A stretch of DNA of 64,000 nucleotides from Myrica gale (GCA_963930655.1 OZ005620.1:21271001-21335000); one strand, 5' to 3'; positions 27,539 through 38,960 are shown, numbered from the stretch's first letter. A program made the numbers and translations. Notes: generated by a model from the letters alone, not told the origin.

Positions 27539-28364
27539 CCTCTAATTAAGATTAAGCTATGCTCTTAGACTATTCATATGTTTTTCGTTTAGTTATGCGG
27601 TCTTTGTTTTTTCTGCTCAAGAGTGGGCAAACATAGGGACAGTAGCTTCAGCTGTTGTAGTCCAATTTAGCATCCAACCTAATGGTTCTTAGCAAGTTTA
27701 CTTGTAAATCCAAAGTATCTTGGGCTGAAATACAGAAAGCCTGTTTTGTTGAGTCCTTAGTCAATTAGTTATGTATCTAATCTGTAGCTGTTAATGAATG
27801 TTCGGCGGTTAACCGGGGCCTGTACTCCAACCTTTTCTTGCCCCCCGGTTCCTTCATTTAAGAGGGTTCTGATTGTTGGGTTCTCAGGATTGTAGATCTA
27901 CAAAGGCAACCTGCTAAATATCATCTTGTTACCGGTTCTTTTTTGAACCACTTGTTTAAGCTATTGCCATTCGGTTGCTAATCAACTCCACCTGCTTTGG
28001 GAGCTTTCTTGCCATCCACTTCAGAGAGAGAAATCAAGGGATCGAGTTCACTGCCCACGCTCCTCTGTCTCCGTCTCTGTTTCTCTCTCACAAGAACAGC
28101 TCCTCTGTTTCTCCGCTCTCTCACAAAGAACATGGTCACCTATATCTGAAGGAAGCATTGATCATGCCATGCCCCTGGTTAACTATTTTAAGCAGAGTCT
28201 GTAGTTACTTTATAATCAATTAAGAATTTAACCTAGCTTATAGGTGTAACCTTTGGCTCATTACTAGAATCTCGAACTATTAAAATTTATCTATGACATC
28301 CTTTAAAAAGATCCAACGGCTAAAAATGTACCACATGTGATAAATAGAACAAGTCATGTGATAG

Positions 28365-28818
28365 TAGGGGTGAAAACCGAATTTTTGGCGCAATTTTTAG
28401 CTCCTACTGTCAACCGAACCGAGCGTTCGGTTGTTGAAAATTAGGGATCGACAATCGCGTCGAGGTATCTCTAGATCGGTCGGACCTACAACAGTCTGCT
28501 TCGGTCGGTGTTCAGTCGGCCCGAGAGAGAGAGAGAGAGAGACGAAGTCAACAGAGGTGGTGCGGCGGCTAGGATTTTTAGAGAGAGGTATACTATGAAG
28601 TGAAGGAGGGAGGGTGAGTCCAGGGAAAAAACGTCAGGGGGTGGACGATATCTCACCTCCCCCCAAACATACTAAAAAGAAAAGTATGCAAAATTATACC
28701 CTCGGTTCGGCCCTTTGGGCCCTTAGAATCGATGGGCATAGTTTTGAAGGAAAACGGGCTGGACTGCCCCAAAACTAGTTAGGCCTGGTCGGTTTCGACC
28801 CAAATGTGAACCGATCTA
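28365..28818. mobile_element. hAT-like non-autonomous element
   Basis: The left end reads taggggtgaaaaccgaattt, typical of hAT-type ends (AGGGGTG). The flanks carry the same 8-mer TGTGATAG on the left (28357-28364) and right (28819-28826), matching the 8-bp hAT target duplication. The right end has only a partial inverted match (gtcggtttcgaccc...gtgaacc). No transposase is present. Confidence 0.65.
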
Positions 28819-29124
28819 TGTGATAGTTTAATTTTATTTGAGGGGCATATTCGTAAATTTTGATAATTTAAAAATTAATGTGAAAACTTTAGTAGAACGT
28901 CTAAAATTTAAATTACATTGCTCTCTCAAAATAGTATTTTTGCAATTTGTTACAGATACCTCAAAATTCCAAAAATTTGATTTTGCAAACTCGAAGTTTC
29001 GCGGGAAAGAGGAAGCAGTCTCTTAGGGGACAGCCGATTCAAGAGTACAAGGGAGAACGAACAGAAGTCCCACAGCCAAGAAAAATCACCGACAAGGATA
29101 CAAAAGTCGCGTCTTCCAGGCGTT

Positions 29125-29205
29125 CATACATCCGAGATTCCTAGTCCTTCCCAAGGAAAATCATACATCCTAGATTAGATTCCTAGTCCTTCCCAAGGAA
29201 AATCA
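29125..29205 (+). repeat. Tandem duplication, two units of ~37-42 bp
   Basis: The phrase attcctagtccttcccaagg occurs twice, embedded in two units that both start catacatcc. The second unit has five extra bases. It lies about 150 bp upstream of the RTL2 start codon, in the probable 5' UTR or promoter. Confidence 0.85.
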
Positions 29206-29354
29206 TTGTAATAACTTTCGCCGCTTTTCTTTTGTCCCTTTTCCCGTTTTCTTCTCATTTATTTAAATAAAATATTTCACAGAAGGAAACTCGGTATTTA
29301 TTTATTGTTTTTTGGTAAGTAAACGCTCGGTTCTTCTCTCGCTCCTCTTCAACG

Positions 29355-32300
29355 ATGACGAACGCCATTGATCCCCGGCTCGATATCTTCACCCCGTGGT
29401 GCGTGGAATTGGTGAGTGCAACGCCGCCGGCCACACTCCACACCCCGTCTGCCTACATGGAGGCGGCAATTACGGCCATAGAGACGATCATGTCATACAG
29501 CTTCAGGGACAAGACGCTTCTCGAAGAGGCCCTCACCCACTCCTCATACACCGAGTTTCGCTCTTACCAGCGCCTCGAGTTCGTAGGAGACGCCGCCCTC
29601 GGCCTCGCTCTCAGCAACTACGTCTTCCTCGCCTACCCTCACCTCGATCCTGGACAGCTTTCCCTCCTACGTGCCGCCAACATCAGCACCGAGAAGCTTG
29701 CTCGCGTCGCCGTCCGCAACGGCCTCTACCGCTACATCAGGCACAATGCTGCCGCGCTTGATGATAAGGTACCTTAATTAGTGTGAATTTGTTGAATAGC
29801 GTTGTGAAAGCACATACTTTTATGGCTATGATGGCGAATGCTTTTATTGCTCTAATCCCATAAGAGCTGCTCTTAAATGTGAAGAATCGAATCCGACGCC
29901 GTCTGTTTCAGCTGGAGGCACACAGTAGTCTGAATAGGTTCGGAATTAAACAGTTTCTTCTCTTTTCCCGTTTCTTTCGCACTCAGCTTTGGATATTCCT
30001 TTTCTTTCCTCTTTTCATATCGTAAGGCATTTGATATTGCGGTTCAGTTTTTTAAGTATTGATTAAAAAAAAATGGCCCGAAAGGAATAAAAGAAAAAAA
30101 AGTTACTACTGTGGCAGTGGATGCTTCTATTTCTCTCATAAAAGCAAGAAAGACACTCTTTGAATTCAAACAAGCTTTGTGTGTAGCGCTTCGGGTTTTA
30201 TGGTTAACTGATTTGGGGTAGATGCATGTATTCTGCAATTGTTTTTGGCTAAATTCAGTTTAGAATTTGAGCAATAAGAGTGGTACTTCATTTACTGTAT
30301 TATAAGATTTGTTTTATTTTTATAGGTTAAAGAGTTTGTTGATGCAGTCAGCAAGGAAGATGATACGGTTGTATATGGTGGAGCGATGAAAGCCCCTAAG
30401 ATTCTAGCTGACATTGTAGAGTCTGTGGCAGCGGCTGTATATGTTGATGTCAATTTTGACCTACAAAGATTCTGGGTGGTGTGTATTAAGTTCTTTCTTT
30501 CTGCAGAAATTGTAAAGTTTGCAGAAGAAAAACACGGTGGAGAAGAAAGTTGCGAAAGGCCTTTTGTATATTCAAAAAATTGCTTTTACGAAAAATGAAG
30601 CTGTACAGTATATATAGAAAAGCAAATTCTAACAAACTCAGAAAAACCGTAAAAGCCCTGTAACAGAATGCATATGGGACCACACTACGTAACAGAATAC
30701 ATATGGGACCACACAGATGGAATATTGCAAATATCCGCATGAGCGTTGGTAGAAGCAGCAGGTGCGGTAGAAGAAGAATCTTGAAGAAGAGAGTGAGAAT
30801 GCTGACTGTGCTGCTTGACCAGCTCAGCATCTTCATGCTGTGAGACGCCCCCGCAAGCTGGAGAATAGAAATTTTCGATTCCCAGCTTGGATAAATGGGA
30901 GAACAACAGAGACGCAGGAAGGGCCTTGGTAAAGAGATCGGCCAACTGAGCAGTATCACGAAATCATGGCATTGCTCAAGACTAAGGATCATCCGACCCC
31001 TCCCCATTCAACCAATCATATTCCAACTTTTTCCAAATCCTCACCAGCTATGTCTGGTATTTCTTTGAGTTTATCTGCTACACACTTTTCTCACACATTC
31101 AACACAGTTCCCTGGATTATTGATACCGGTGCCACAGACCACATTTGGTAGTCGAACAGAATAAGCAACTTTTGAAGTAATTTTAGTGAAAAGAGTGATG
31201 TCACAGACCACATGGTCTGTGACATCACTCTTTTCACTAAAATTACTTCAAAAGTTGCTTATTCTGTTCGACTACCAAATGGAGAGACTGTTTCAGTCAC
31301 TCATATTGGGACAGTTGAACTTAATAATGCTATACTTTTACAAAACGTTCTATGTGTTCCTTCCTTTACCTTTAACCTTTTGTCTGCTCGAAAACTCTCA
31401 GAACAAATAAATTGTTGTCTGATGTTCTTTCCAAATTTTTGTTTCATACAGGACCTTGCCTCCTGGAAGACGATTGGGAAGGGTGAAGTTACTCATGGAC
31501 TGTATTATCTACAGACAAAAGACGTTTCCCCTAATGAGCTCACTGATATTTTATCTCAGCATTGTCCTACCTTTTCTTCTATTACAAATTATGCATCTGT
31601 CATTCCCAAAACTGCCGAGTTTAATATATGGCATTATCGCCTGGGACATCCAGCTATCTCTCGGCTGAAACTCATTAATGATGCTGCTGTGTTGTCCAAT
31701 TCACCATCAGACTTTATTTGCACTATTTGTCCTCTAGCTAAGCAACCGAAATTGCCTTTTTCTCACAGCACTCATATTTCTTCTTCACCTTTTGAACTAG
31801 TCCACATAGATTTATGGGGTCCTTGTCCAGTTACGGCTTATGATGGTAGTCAGTATTTTTTGACTCTTGTTGAGGACTTTTCTCGTTGTACCTGGACTTA
31901 TATGTTGAAAAGAAAGTCTGATGCACGTTCTTGTCTTAAGGCCTTTGTAGCATTGATTGAAAATCAGTTTGATAGCAAGATTAAAATTATTAGAAGTGAT
32001 AATGGTCCAGAATTCTCTATCACAGATTTTTATGCTACAAAAAGAATTATCCATCAACGCACTTGTGTTGAAACCCCTGAACAAAATGGTATAGTGGAAA
32101 GAAAGCATCAACACATCTTACGGGTAGCTAGATCTCTTAGGTTTCAATCGGGACTCAACTTAAAATATTGGACAGATTGTATTATGACAGCTACCTATCT
32201 CATAAATCGACTCCCAACACCATTACTTGCTAATAAATCTCCTTTTGAGACTCTTTTCCACAAACCACCTTCTTACACCCACCTTAAGGTTTTTGGATGC

Positions 32301-35300
32301 TTAGCCTTTGCCTCAACACTATCACAAGGCCGTAAGAAATTTGATGCCAGAAGCCGAGCATGTGTTTTTATTGGCTATCCTTTTGGAATAAAAGGATATA
32401 AACTTCTGGACCTCAATACACGCAACATTTTCACTTCTCGCCATGTTGTCTTTCATGAGAGCATTTTTCCACTTCTTTCGAGCACTCCCTCATCTTCTTC
32501 CCATCCTTTTGTTTTTACTCGGCCTCTGCCAGATTTTTTATCATTTTCTCCACCTATATCTCCATCATCACAACCTGAGGTGGTCCCTCCAACACATGGC
32601 TCTAGTCACTCACCTTCACGTGATTTTTGTCCTTCACCTTTACCACATACAGAGTCTTCTTTGCCTCTGCCCGTTTCAGACTCTTTTTCACCACACTCCA
32701 CTTTATCTCCAGAAAGGACTTTTACCTCACCTTCTTCAATGCCTACCAAAACACCTACTCCACCTCTGCGACGTTCCAGCCGCACCAGATCTGCTCCTCA
32801 GTTCTTGAAAGACTTTCATTGCCAACAGGCCATGTGTAACTTCCCTGGTCCTTCATCTTCTTCTCGGACCTGCATAGGTAATAATAATTTTTCTCTTTCA
32901 CAAGTACTTTCTTATGACCGATTGTCTCCTTCATTTAGAGCTTTTACTTCTTCCATTTCATCCAATCGTGAACCTAACTTTTACCATGAAGCTGTTCATG
33001 ATCCACAGTGGCGTAATGCTATGTCTTCGGAATTATCTGCCCTGGAGTTAAACAAGACCTGGACTCTAACTGACCTTCCTCCGGGCAAAGAACCAATTGG
33101 TTGTCGGTGGGTCTACAAAATCAAATACAACTCTGATGGGAGCATTGAAAGATACAAGGCCAGATTAGTGGCGAAAGGGTACACTCAGCGTGAAGGGATA
33201 GATTATCATGAGACGTTTTCTCCAGTTGCAAAATTGGTGACAGTTCGTTGTTTACTTGTTGTGGCTGCTGTGAATGGTTGGTTTCTTAGACAATTTGATG
33301 TCCCACCGGGCGTGCCAGATGCTTTTTTGCTGAATAAGGCCATTGTTTCAGGTCCAGTGTTTCCAGATAAGACATTTCTCTGGCGTTCCTGCTGCTGAAC
33401 ATAAGAGAACACTTTATTCACGGTGGGTAAAGGTTCAATCATCATGATTTGATCCCGCACGTTAGAATAAGAGTCCTGTAAACCCATTAGAAATTGTATA
33501 ACACAATCTCTTTGATATCTTTCGGTCAAGGTTGCTAGATTACCACAACTACAAGCAGGAATAGACTCATAAACAGCAAGCTCATCCCATAACGTTTTCA
33601 GTTTACCATAGTAGACGATGGCTGTATCTTCACCCTGAGTCAAATTGTTCAGAGCTCTCTTGAGCTCATAGATCCTCGGGCCATTTTGCTGAGCAAAGCG
33701 CTCCCTTAATTCACACCAAATATCCAACGCGTTATCAACAAAAGCTATACTCGGACGAAGAGGCATAGAGATGGAGTTTTGGAGCCATGATACGACCATA
33801 TCATTGCACCTCTCCCAATTATCAAGAAGAGAGTTACCTGCAGCTGGTTTGACAAGAGTGCCATTAATGAAACCCACTTTATTTTTGGCCCTGAGAGCTC
33901 TCAACATAGAACGTGACCAGGTGGGATAATTTTCGGTAGTGAGGTGTTCTGTAACGAGAATAGTTCCTGGACTATCAGAAGCTTCAAGACGAAATGGATT
34001 GTTGGGGTCGGTCATATTGGAGAATGGGTTATTGGTTTTCAAGCTAACAACAACTTCTTCTCCCTCTGTGGCTGCCATGGATGCTCTCTGATACCATGTA
34101 AAGTTTGCAGAAGAAAAACACGGTGGAGAAGAAAGTTGCGAAAGGCCTTTTGTATATTCAAAAAATTGCTTTTACGAAAAATGAAGCTGTACAGTATATA
34201 TAGAAAAGCAAATTCTAACAAACTCAGAAAAACCGTAAAAGCCCTGTAACAGAATGCATATGGGACCACACTACGTAACAGAATACATATGGGACCACGC
34301 TACGTAACAGATGGAATATTGCAAATATCCGCATGAGCGTTGGTAGAAGCAGCAGGTGCGGTAGAAGAAGAATCTTGAAGAAGAGAGTGAGAATGCTGAC
34401 TGTGCTGCTTGACCAGCTCAGCATCTTCATGCTGTGAGAGAAATGGTCGGGGTCTTTTTCGTTTTCTTGCTTAGAACTGCTTATGCAAGTCTCTTCTGTA
34501 TAATTAATGGGATTGGTTGACGTCTGTCTATAGATTTTTAGGGGTCTCTTGGAGCCTATTGTCTCGCTTGAAGACTTGCAGCAACAACCACAGCCTGTAA
34601 CAATGCTGTTTGAGCTCTGTCAGAAGCAAGGGAAGCAAGTTGACATCAAGCATTGGCGAAATGGAGCAAAGAATGTTGCTAGTATATATGTCGATGGGAC
34701 TTTTGTTGCCTCAGGTTCTTCTGAGCAGAAGGAAATGGCAAAGCTCAATGCTGCAAAGCACGCTTTGCATAAGTTATCACTATCGATTCCCAGTAATGTT
34801 GGGGCTTTCGACTCTTCTGTAACTCTGTTGGGATCGAAGGAGCAAAACAAAAGTTGCATGAGCTTTGTGGCAAGAAAAAGTGGCCTAAACCTACATACAG
34901 GTATGAACTACTTTATCGTGAACTGGTGAGGGTTTACACTATATATATCTAACAGATATAAAGTGGCCTAAGCCTATGCACATGTTTGAGGTACTCTATA
35001 ACGAGCAGTGAAGGATTAGACTTCATATAAAGAGTAGATACTCGTACCTACAGATATGCCATCATTTTACCTAATTTGTGTTGTGATGGACTTCTTCTGT
35101 TGTAACTAATATTATTCGGTCTCCTTTTTGGCTCACAAAAATGTTGTTTTCGCATGAACATGTATGTGGTGGTAGATGCATATTAAAGTTGGTACCCATT
35201 GAATGCATCTGAATTCAGTGGGGGATCTATGCTTTTTGCCGTTCTATGATATGATATGTCAATTTGATTTTCCAACCTGGGGTTGGAAAGTTGCACCTTG

Positions 35301-36143
35301 ATTGCCCAAGATCCATCCTATAATTGCCGTCGACATCTGCTTGCAAGTCATGTGCTTTGAGAAAATTTGGCATTTTATTTATGTTTTTTTTCTGGGTAAG
35401 TAGCATTTTATTAACTTGTGGCTAAGAATTCAACACTTAAAAACAGACCATTGGTTTAGACAATAAATAGCACAGGGTGGTTATAATTGTTGATTGCATG
35501 CTAAATTCAAACCATATTGTATATTAGATTTCTTGATGGCGTGAACCTCGAACAGGGTGTTACTTTTGTTGATGGATCATTTAGCTTTGTGAGCTGAACC
35601 ATATATATGCTTTTAATATCCTATGCATGTACGGTGTGATGTGAACCTTTGAGGATGACGTAGCACATTATGAGGAACTAGAATATTCGGTTCACAATGA
35701 CTGGAAGGATGTCAACTGATCTGTATTACAGCCCAAGTACAGATAAACTAGTGCCTTTGTACTCTAAATACGCTGAGTGTTCACCTATTCATTGTTTTTT
35801 ACCATGGGTTGAATGAGCTTCTTCTTTTTTTACCTTCTCCATCTGTGTTCTTCCTACACCACCTACCTTGGATATTCTTTCTAAGAATTCTCTGTTTCTG
35901 GATTTCCACTTTCCTATCAATCTTGTTGGATACTGGACCTTAATATTTCCTTTCTTTATGACTTTCAGGATTGAAAAGGATGAGGGCCCTGCACATGACA
36001 AGAAATTTGTATGTTCAGTTCAAATTGCAACTGTAGAAGGTTGTCTCTATATGGTGGGAGATGAAAAGTCAAGAGTAAAGGATGCGTATAATTCTGCAGC
36101 TTCATGTTTGATTCACGCCTTACAGGAATCTAATTCTCGATGA
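29355..36143 (+). CDS. RTL2: RNase III-like protein RTL2 (one RNase III domain, two dsRBDs), frame broken
   Basis: Exons join(29355..29768, 30326..30478, 34534..34900, 35969..36143). RTL2-type proteins are dsRNA endonucleases involved in rRNA 3' processing and small-RNA metabolism. The RNase III signature is intact: ALTHSSY, then RLEFVGDAALG (E75, D79) and ILADIVESVAAAVY (D167, E170). dsRBD1 lies in exon 3 (ending AKLNAAKHALHKLS). dsRBD2 spans exons 3-4 (EGAKQKLHELCGKKKWPKP, then KFVCSVQI, SRVKDAYNSAASCLIHAL). dsRBD2 reads in a different frame from dsRBD1, so one base appears lost between 34797 and 34833. Without repair, translation stops early in exon 4 and dsRBD2 is lost. Intron 2 (4,055 bp) contains a copia element. 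Either the gene has been truncated to one dsRBD or the assembly has a single-base error; I cannot tell which. Confidence 0.85.
30511..30845 (-). repeat. 3' LTR of the copia element
   Basis: 335 bp. Starts TGTAAAG and ends GTGAGA on the + strand. Matches 34097..34439 except for an 8-bp stretch (gctacgta) missing here. Bounded by GAAAT outside and by the purine tract inside. Confidence 0.9.
30850..30960 (-). pseudogene. copia RNase H C-terminal remnant
   Basis: The minus strand reads AQLADLFTKALP...LSKLGI and SPACGGVS, the usual tail of copia polyproteins just before the purine tract. The remainder of RNase H and the second half of RT are missing. The left inversion junction lies near 30960. 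Confidence 0.8.
30966..33300 (+). pseudogene. Inverted copia pol block: protease, integrase, N-terminal RT
   Basis: On the + strand, opposite to gag and LTR orientation. The protease end WIIDTGATDH (aspartic protease DTGA) is interrupted by an inverted duplication with an in-frame TAG. The frame then continues from 31212 with the GAG pre-integrase region (WHYRLGHP and CPLAKQ zinc-finger part), the integrase core (HIDLWGPCP, FSRCTWTYMLK, IRSDNGPEF, ETPEQNGIVERKHQH) and the RT start (NKTWTLTDLPPGKEPIGCRW, YKARLVAKGYTQREGIDY). RT breaks off after about LRQFDV near 33297, where sequence antisense to gag begins. It cannot encode a full polyprotein. Confidence 0.9.
31142..31281. repeat. Perfect 69-bp inverted repeat with 2-bp centre
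   Basis: Left arm 31142-31210 and right arm 31213-31281 are exact reverse complements separated by CA. The centre grew from a natural short palindrome (CAGACCAcaTGGTCTG) in the protease-coding part. The left arm is an inverted copy of the pol sequence to its right and adds 69 bp plus a stop codon. It lies inside intron 2 of RTL2. Confidence 0.95.
33303..34078 (-). pseudogene. copia gag, truncated before the zinc knuckle
   Basis: Starts MAATEGEE just inside the primer-binding site. Copia gag features include LTTENYPTWSRSMLRALRAKNK, VSWLQNSIS, DIWCELRERFAQQNGPRIYEL and YYGKLKTLWDELAVYE. The open frame stays open past the inversion junction near 33300, but sequence beyond it is antisense to RT. 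The CCHC zinc knuckle expected near the C-terminus is absent. Confidence 0.85.
34079..34096 (-). other. Primer-binding site of the copia element
   Basis: The minus strand reads TGGTATCAGAGAGC immediately after the 5' LTR end (CTTTACA). This is the tRNA-initiator-Met type of plant copia elements, and it fixes the element's orientation and LTR boundary. Confidence 0.9.
34097..34439 (-). repeat. 5' LTR of the copia element
   Basis: 343 bp, the partner of 30511..30845, followed by the target duplication GAAAT. Contains short internal direct repeats of the type acgtaacagaat...catatgggaccac. Confidence 0.9.
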
Positions 36144-37219
36144 CGATGCTGCTCTTTTGAGGAGAATCTGAGATAGAAGCAGTAACGTCTGATTGGCTTT
36201 GTTAACTGCTGCAGTTTTTTTTTTCTTTTTTCTAGGAAATGTGACTATCATTGCTGTCAAGTAGAGTCACAAAATAAAATTTCCTGGGGAATACAATTAG
36301 AATGGATTTGTCTTGAAGATCTCGTGCAGTAGCCCATTTGGCTTGAAGGTGAGCAAAATGATTCTTCCTACGTGGAATTCAGTTCCAGATACAACAAGCA
36401 TTTGCCGACAAGTATCCCCGTAGGTGGTCGAGTAACCCCTCTACTCCAAAGCTCTCCGCTGCCTCGTTGGCTGCAGCAGTTAAATGCAGGCATTGGAGAA
36501 AATTCGGGCTGCAAATACAGTGCTGAGATGTAGGCTTTTAGGTGCAGATTGTGCACTTAGTTGAGAGGGTGTTTTAGTTGGATTGGACCTATTTGACAGT
36601 TTAAGGTAGCTGTACAAGGTTGTGAGTTCCATATGTATTTCACCTCATACTGTAATATACAGCTAATGAGCTAGGTGATTATATTCTCCATGGCTATGTA
36701 ATCCTGCCAACCTCGTCTTGCAAATTATTTTGTGCAATATACTTGATATGCATGCATACTTTTTGAAGTGCTTTTTCCTAAATTATAATTGCCCCTAGGA
36801 GTTTGATGTACTGAAAAACTCCGTATGAAAAGGTCAAATCATTCTTTTGCACAGCAGGCACAAATTCTGGCATCGTCACTTAGAACTGAGTTCATTGATT
36901 TTGCCCTAATTCTGGTACGTGTATCTGATTATACTCGAGCCATGTATGATCTTGTTAACAATGGGCGCAGAGCTAAAATCCCAATTTATTCATTGGAATA
37001 TGAAACGCGAACAATGTATTAGATATATGGTTGAGTGATTTTCTATATACTTTTCTTTGTTTTTTCAATTCCTACTTCACATGGTTGAACAAGTCCAGAG
37101 TTCCAAGCTCTAGTTCCTTCTCCTACACGGCTTACCTATTTAAAAGAAATATAAGAAAACTGAACTTCGCATGAAATTGACAAATGGTCCCCAAACCTTC
37201 TACCTTCGGACAAAGCAGT
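36144..37219. other. Intergenic between RTL2 and GT61 pseudogene
   Basis: Contains the probable 3' UTR of RTL2 and the 3' flank of the convergent GT61 pseudogene. Nothing else was recognised. Confidence 0.55.
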
Positions 37220-38960
37220 TCAGTGTCCAAAAAATTGCATTGCCTTCATAAGGGTCTCCCTAAACCTTATCAAGTATATCTTCAGGTTCTTCCCGTCAAC
37301 ATACACGGCTCTTGCAGCATTGTAGCCCTCTGAAAATATAGACATGGGATTAACAATGACTGGGTGTTGTGGACCATATTGTTTGAAAAGCGAACTCTCC
37401 TCTGGCTCGATCTTGTATTCCACATAATGCAACCCCATCTCTCCTGCTGGCTCACCATAGTAGTTTGTTGAAGCCCAGTCCAGCCCCAGGGGCACCACTT
37501 GCACCATCACTGTCCCAGCAGGCAAGAACACGGCGTTTGTAAGGCCAGCACCATGGGCTCCAACTAGGACACTGCACGAGTTGATGACCCCGGCGAACTT
37601 TTCTAAGTTTGACATTCTATTAGGCGTCGCCAAAACAACTTGAAAACCCAGTTCCTCTATCATGCCCACCATTTCATCTTCATTCAGAAACGTCCTTGTT
37701 TTACGGCGAGCTACAAGAAACTAGCACTGGCTTTTCTATATCTGAAACACTCTTTGCTTTCAGGTGATATGTTTCTCTGAGGAATTGCTTGAAATCGGAC
37801 ATGGCGTACCCTCCGGGGATAGCTGTAGAATTCAGGGCTAGCTAGGTTGTCGTCGAACTTGAGCCCTATAACTGCTCCAGGGAAGCAGTGAACGCTTCCA
37901 TCATTTGTTGGGTTTATGACCTTGAAACGAGATAAGTGGGTTAGAATTCGATTGTATTTCTGACCCACCAAGGCTTATAATCAATGACTACAAATTGTAG
38001 GTGGGATCGAAAGTGGCGGCATGTGATGAACAAGGGGATGATGATCTCATTGAACTCATGAAATAGGTTCCCTGTAAAGCCACCGGAGGAGAAGACCACA
38101 GCCGGAACATCATGATTGAAATGACAAGTGGGTGAGCTAGCATTTCCAGTGAGTACTTGCACCGGCGAGACCTGTTTCATTGCCGCTTCATCCTCTTTCC
38201 TTGCATATGGCCGAATCAGGTGCTTAACTTGGACTTGAGAGGATTGTAGGTAAGCAGTCAATGCATTGTTGTCCACCATAACCGGTTTGTTTGTAACATA
38301 AACTTCAGAGTGAACATCAGAGTCGCAAGAAAATCCTGCGGTATCAAGCTGAATTCGATCTTCTCCTGTACCCTGATTCAGAAGTCATTAAATGCAACGA
38401 TTAAAGAACCTTGAATTGGGTCTATGGGCGCCGAACAGAAAGCTTATGTATCATTTGAAAGCAGGTTGATTAACCGGCAATAAGAATACCAGAGATAAGG
38501 AGACAACCTCTTACTAATCTTCTTAGCAGAAAGTCTAGAGGCCCTACAACTTGTAGGTCTTTGTTGACCTTTCTGTTGCTGAGACTACCATCCCGGTTTC
38601 GTAGTCGGTGCGTCCCTTCATTATGAAGCAACTTAAATTAGCATTAATGCCACAGGAGGGAGGAGGGGGAAGAAGGATAGCAGTACTTAGAACATAGAAG
38701 ACGCTAAAATAATAAAAAAAAAACACCGGAATGTACTGAATAAAATGCAAAACACATCAAAAGGAAGTACATGAATCTAGTGGGGAAACATCCGATGCGA
38801 AAAATGCAGCACAGATCAAGGAGGCAACAAGCAATAACCCTACTGAAGTTGCACCAAGAACCAGCCTGTTGGACTCCTTCCCCCTCCGTCAATGAGAAAA
38901 ACTGCCTCAAAGATTCGTATGCTGCCCGCAAAATGTACACAACGGAGAAGGAATCCGAAC
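37220..38960 (-). pseudogene. GT61 glycosyltransferase (DUF563) pseudogene
   Basis: On the minus strand the C-terminal catalytic part is clear: VGAHGAGLTNAVFLPAG, VMVQVVPLGLDWASTNYYGEP, YNAARAVYVDGKNLK. Upstream are VFSSGGFTGNLFHEFNE, VIDYKPWW and NRILTHLSRFKVIN. GT61 enzymes are Golgi type II membrane proteins that add xylose or arabinose to cell-wall polymers or N-glycans. The frame is broken at least three times: one base lost near 37960, a 4-bp tandem duplication (ctagctag) near 37838-37845, and one extra base near 37712. A hydrophobic stretch near 38780-38900 may be the old membrane anchor. The lesions include a 4-bp duplication, so decay is more likely than sequencing error. Confidence 0.85.

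Larger units (their letters stand above)
27539..29354. other. Intergenic between NOT9 and RTL2 genes
   Basis: Contains the 3' UTR region of the NOT9 gene, a hAT-like element (28365-28818), a GA microsatellite near 28526, a short tandem duplication at 29125-29205 and the promoter/5' UTR of the RTL2 gene. No additional gene was recognised. Confidence 0.6.
30511..34439 (-). mobile_element. Ty1-copia LTR retrotransposon with inverted interior
   Basis: Flanked by a 5-bp target duplication GAAAT (30506-30510 and 34440-34444). LTRs are 30511..30845 and 34097..34439, apparently identical apart from one 8-bp indel, so the insertion is young. Orientation is minus: a primer-binding site TGGTATCAGAG (tRNA-Met type) directly follows the right-hand LTR, gag follows on the minus strand, and a purine tract GCGGGGGCG with the RNase H tail adjoins the left LTR. 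Between them, protease-integrase-partial RT lies in the opposite orientation, so a ~2.3 kb block has been inverted and the rest of RT and RNase H deleted. LTR ends read TC...CA in element orientation, a non-canonical pair. Confidence 0.9.

Noticed and set aside
28526-28545. GA microsatellite
   Set aside because: Ordinary simple repeat inside a hAT-like element.
30486-31007. 173-codon minus-strand frame over the copia LTR
   Set aside because: Frame runs through LTR sequence, with no gag/pol resemblance in that frame; the real RNase H tail is in another frame.
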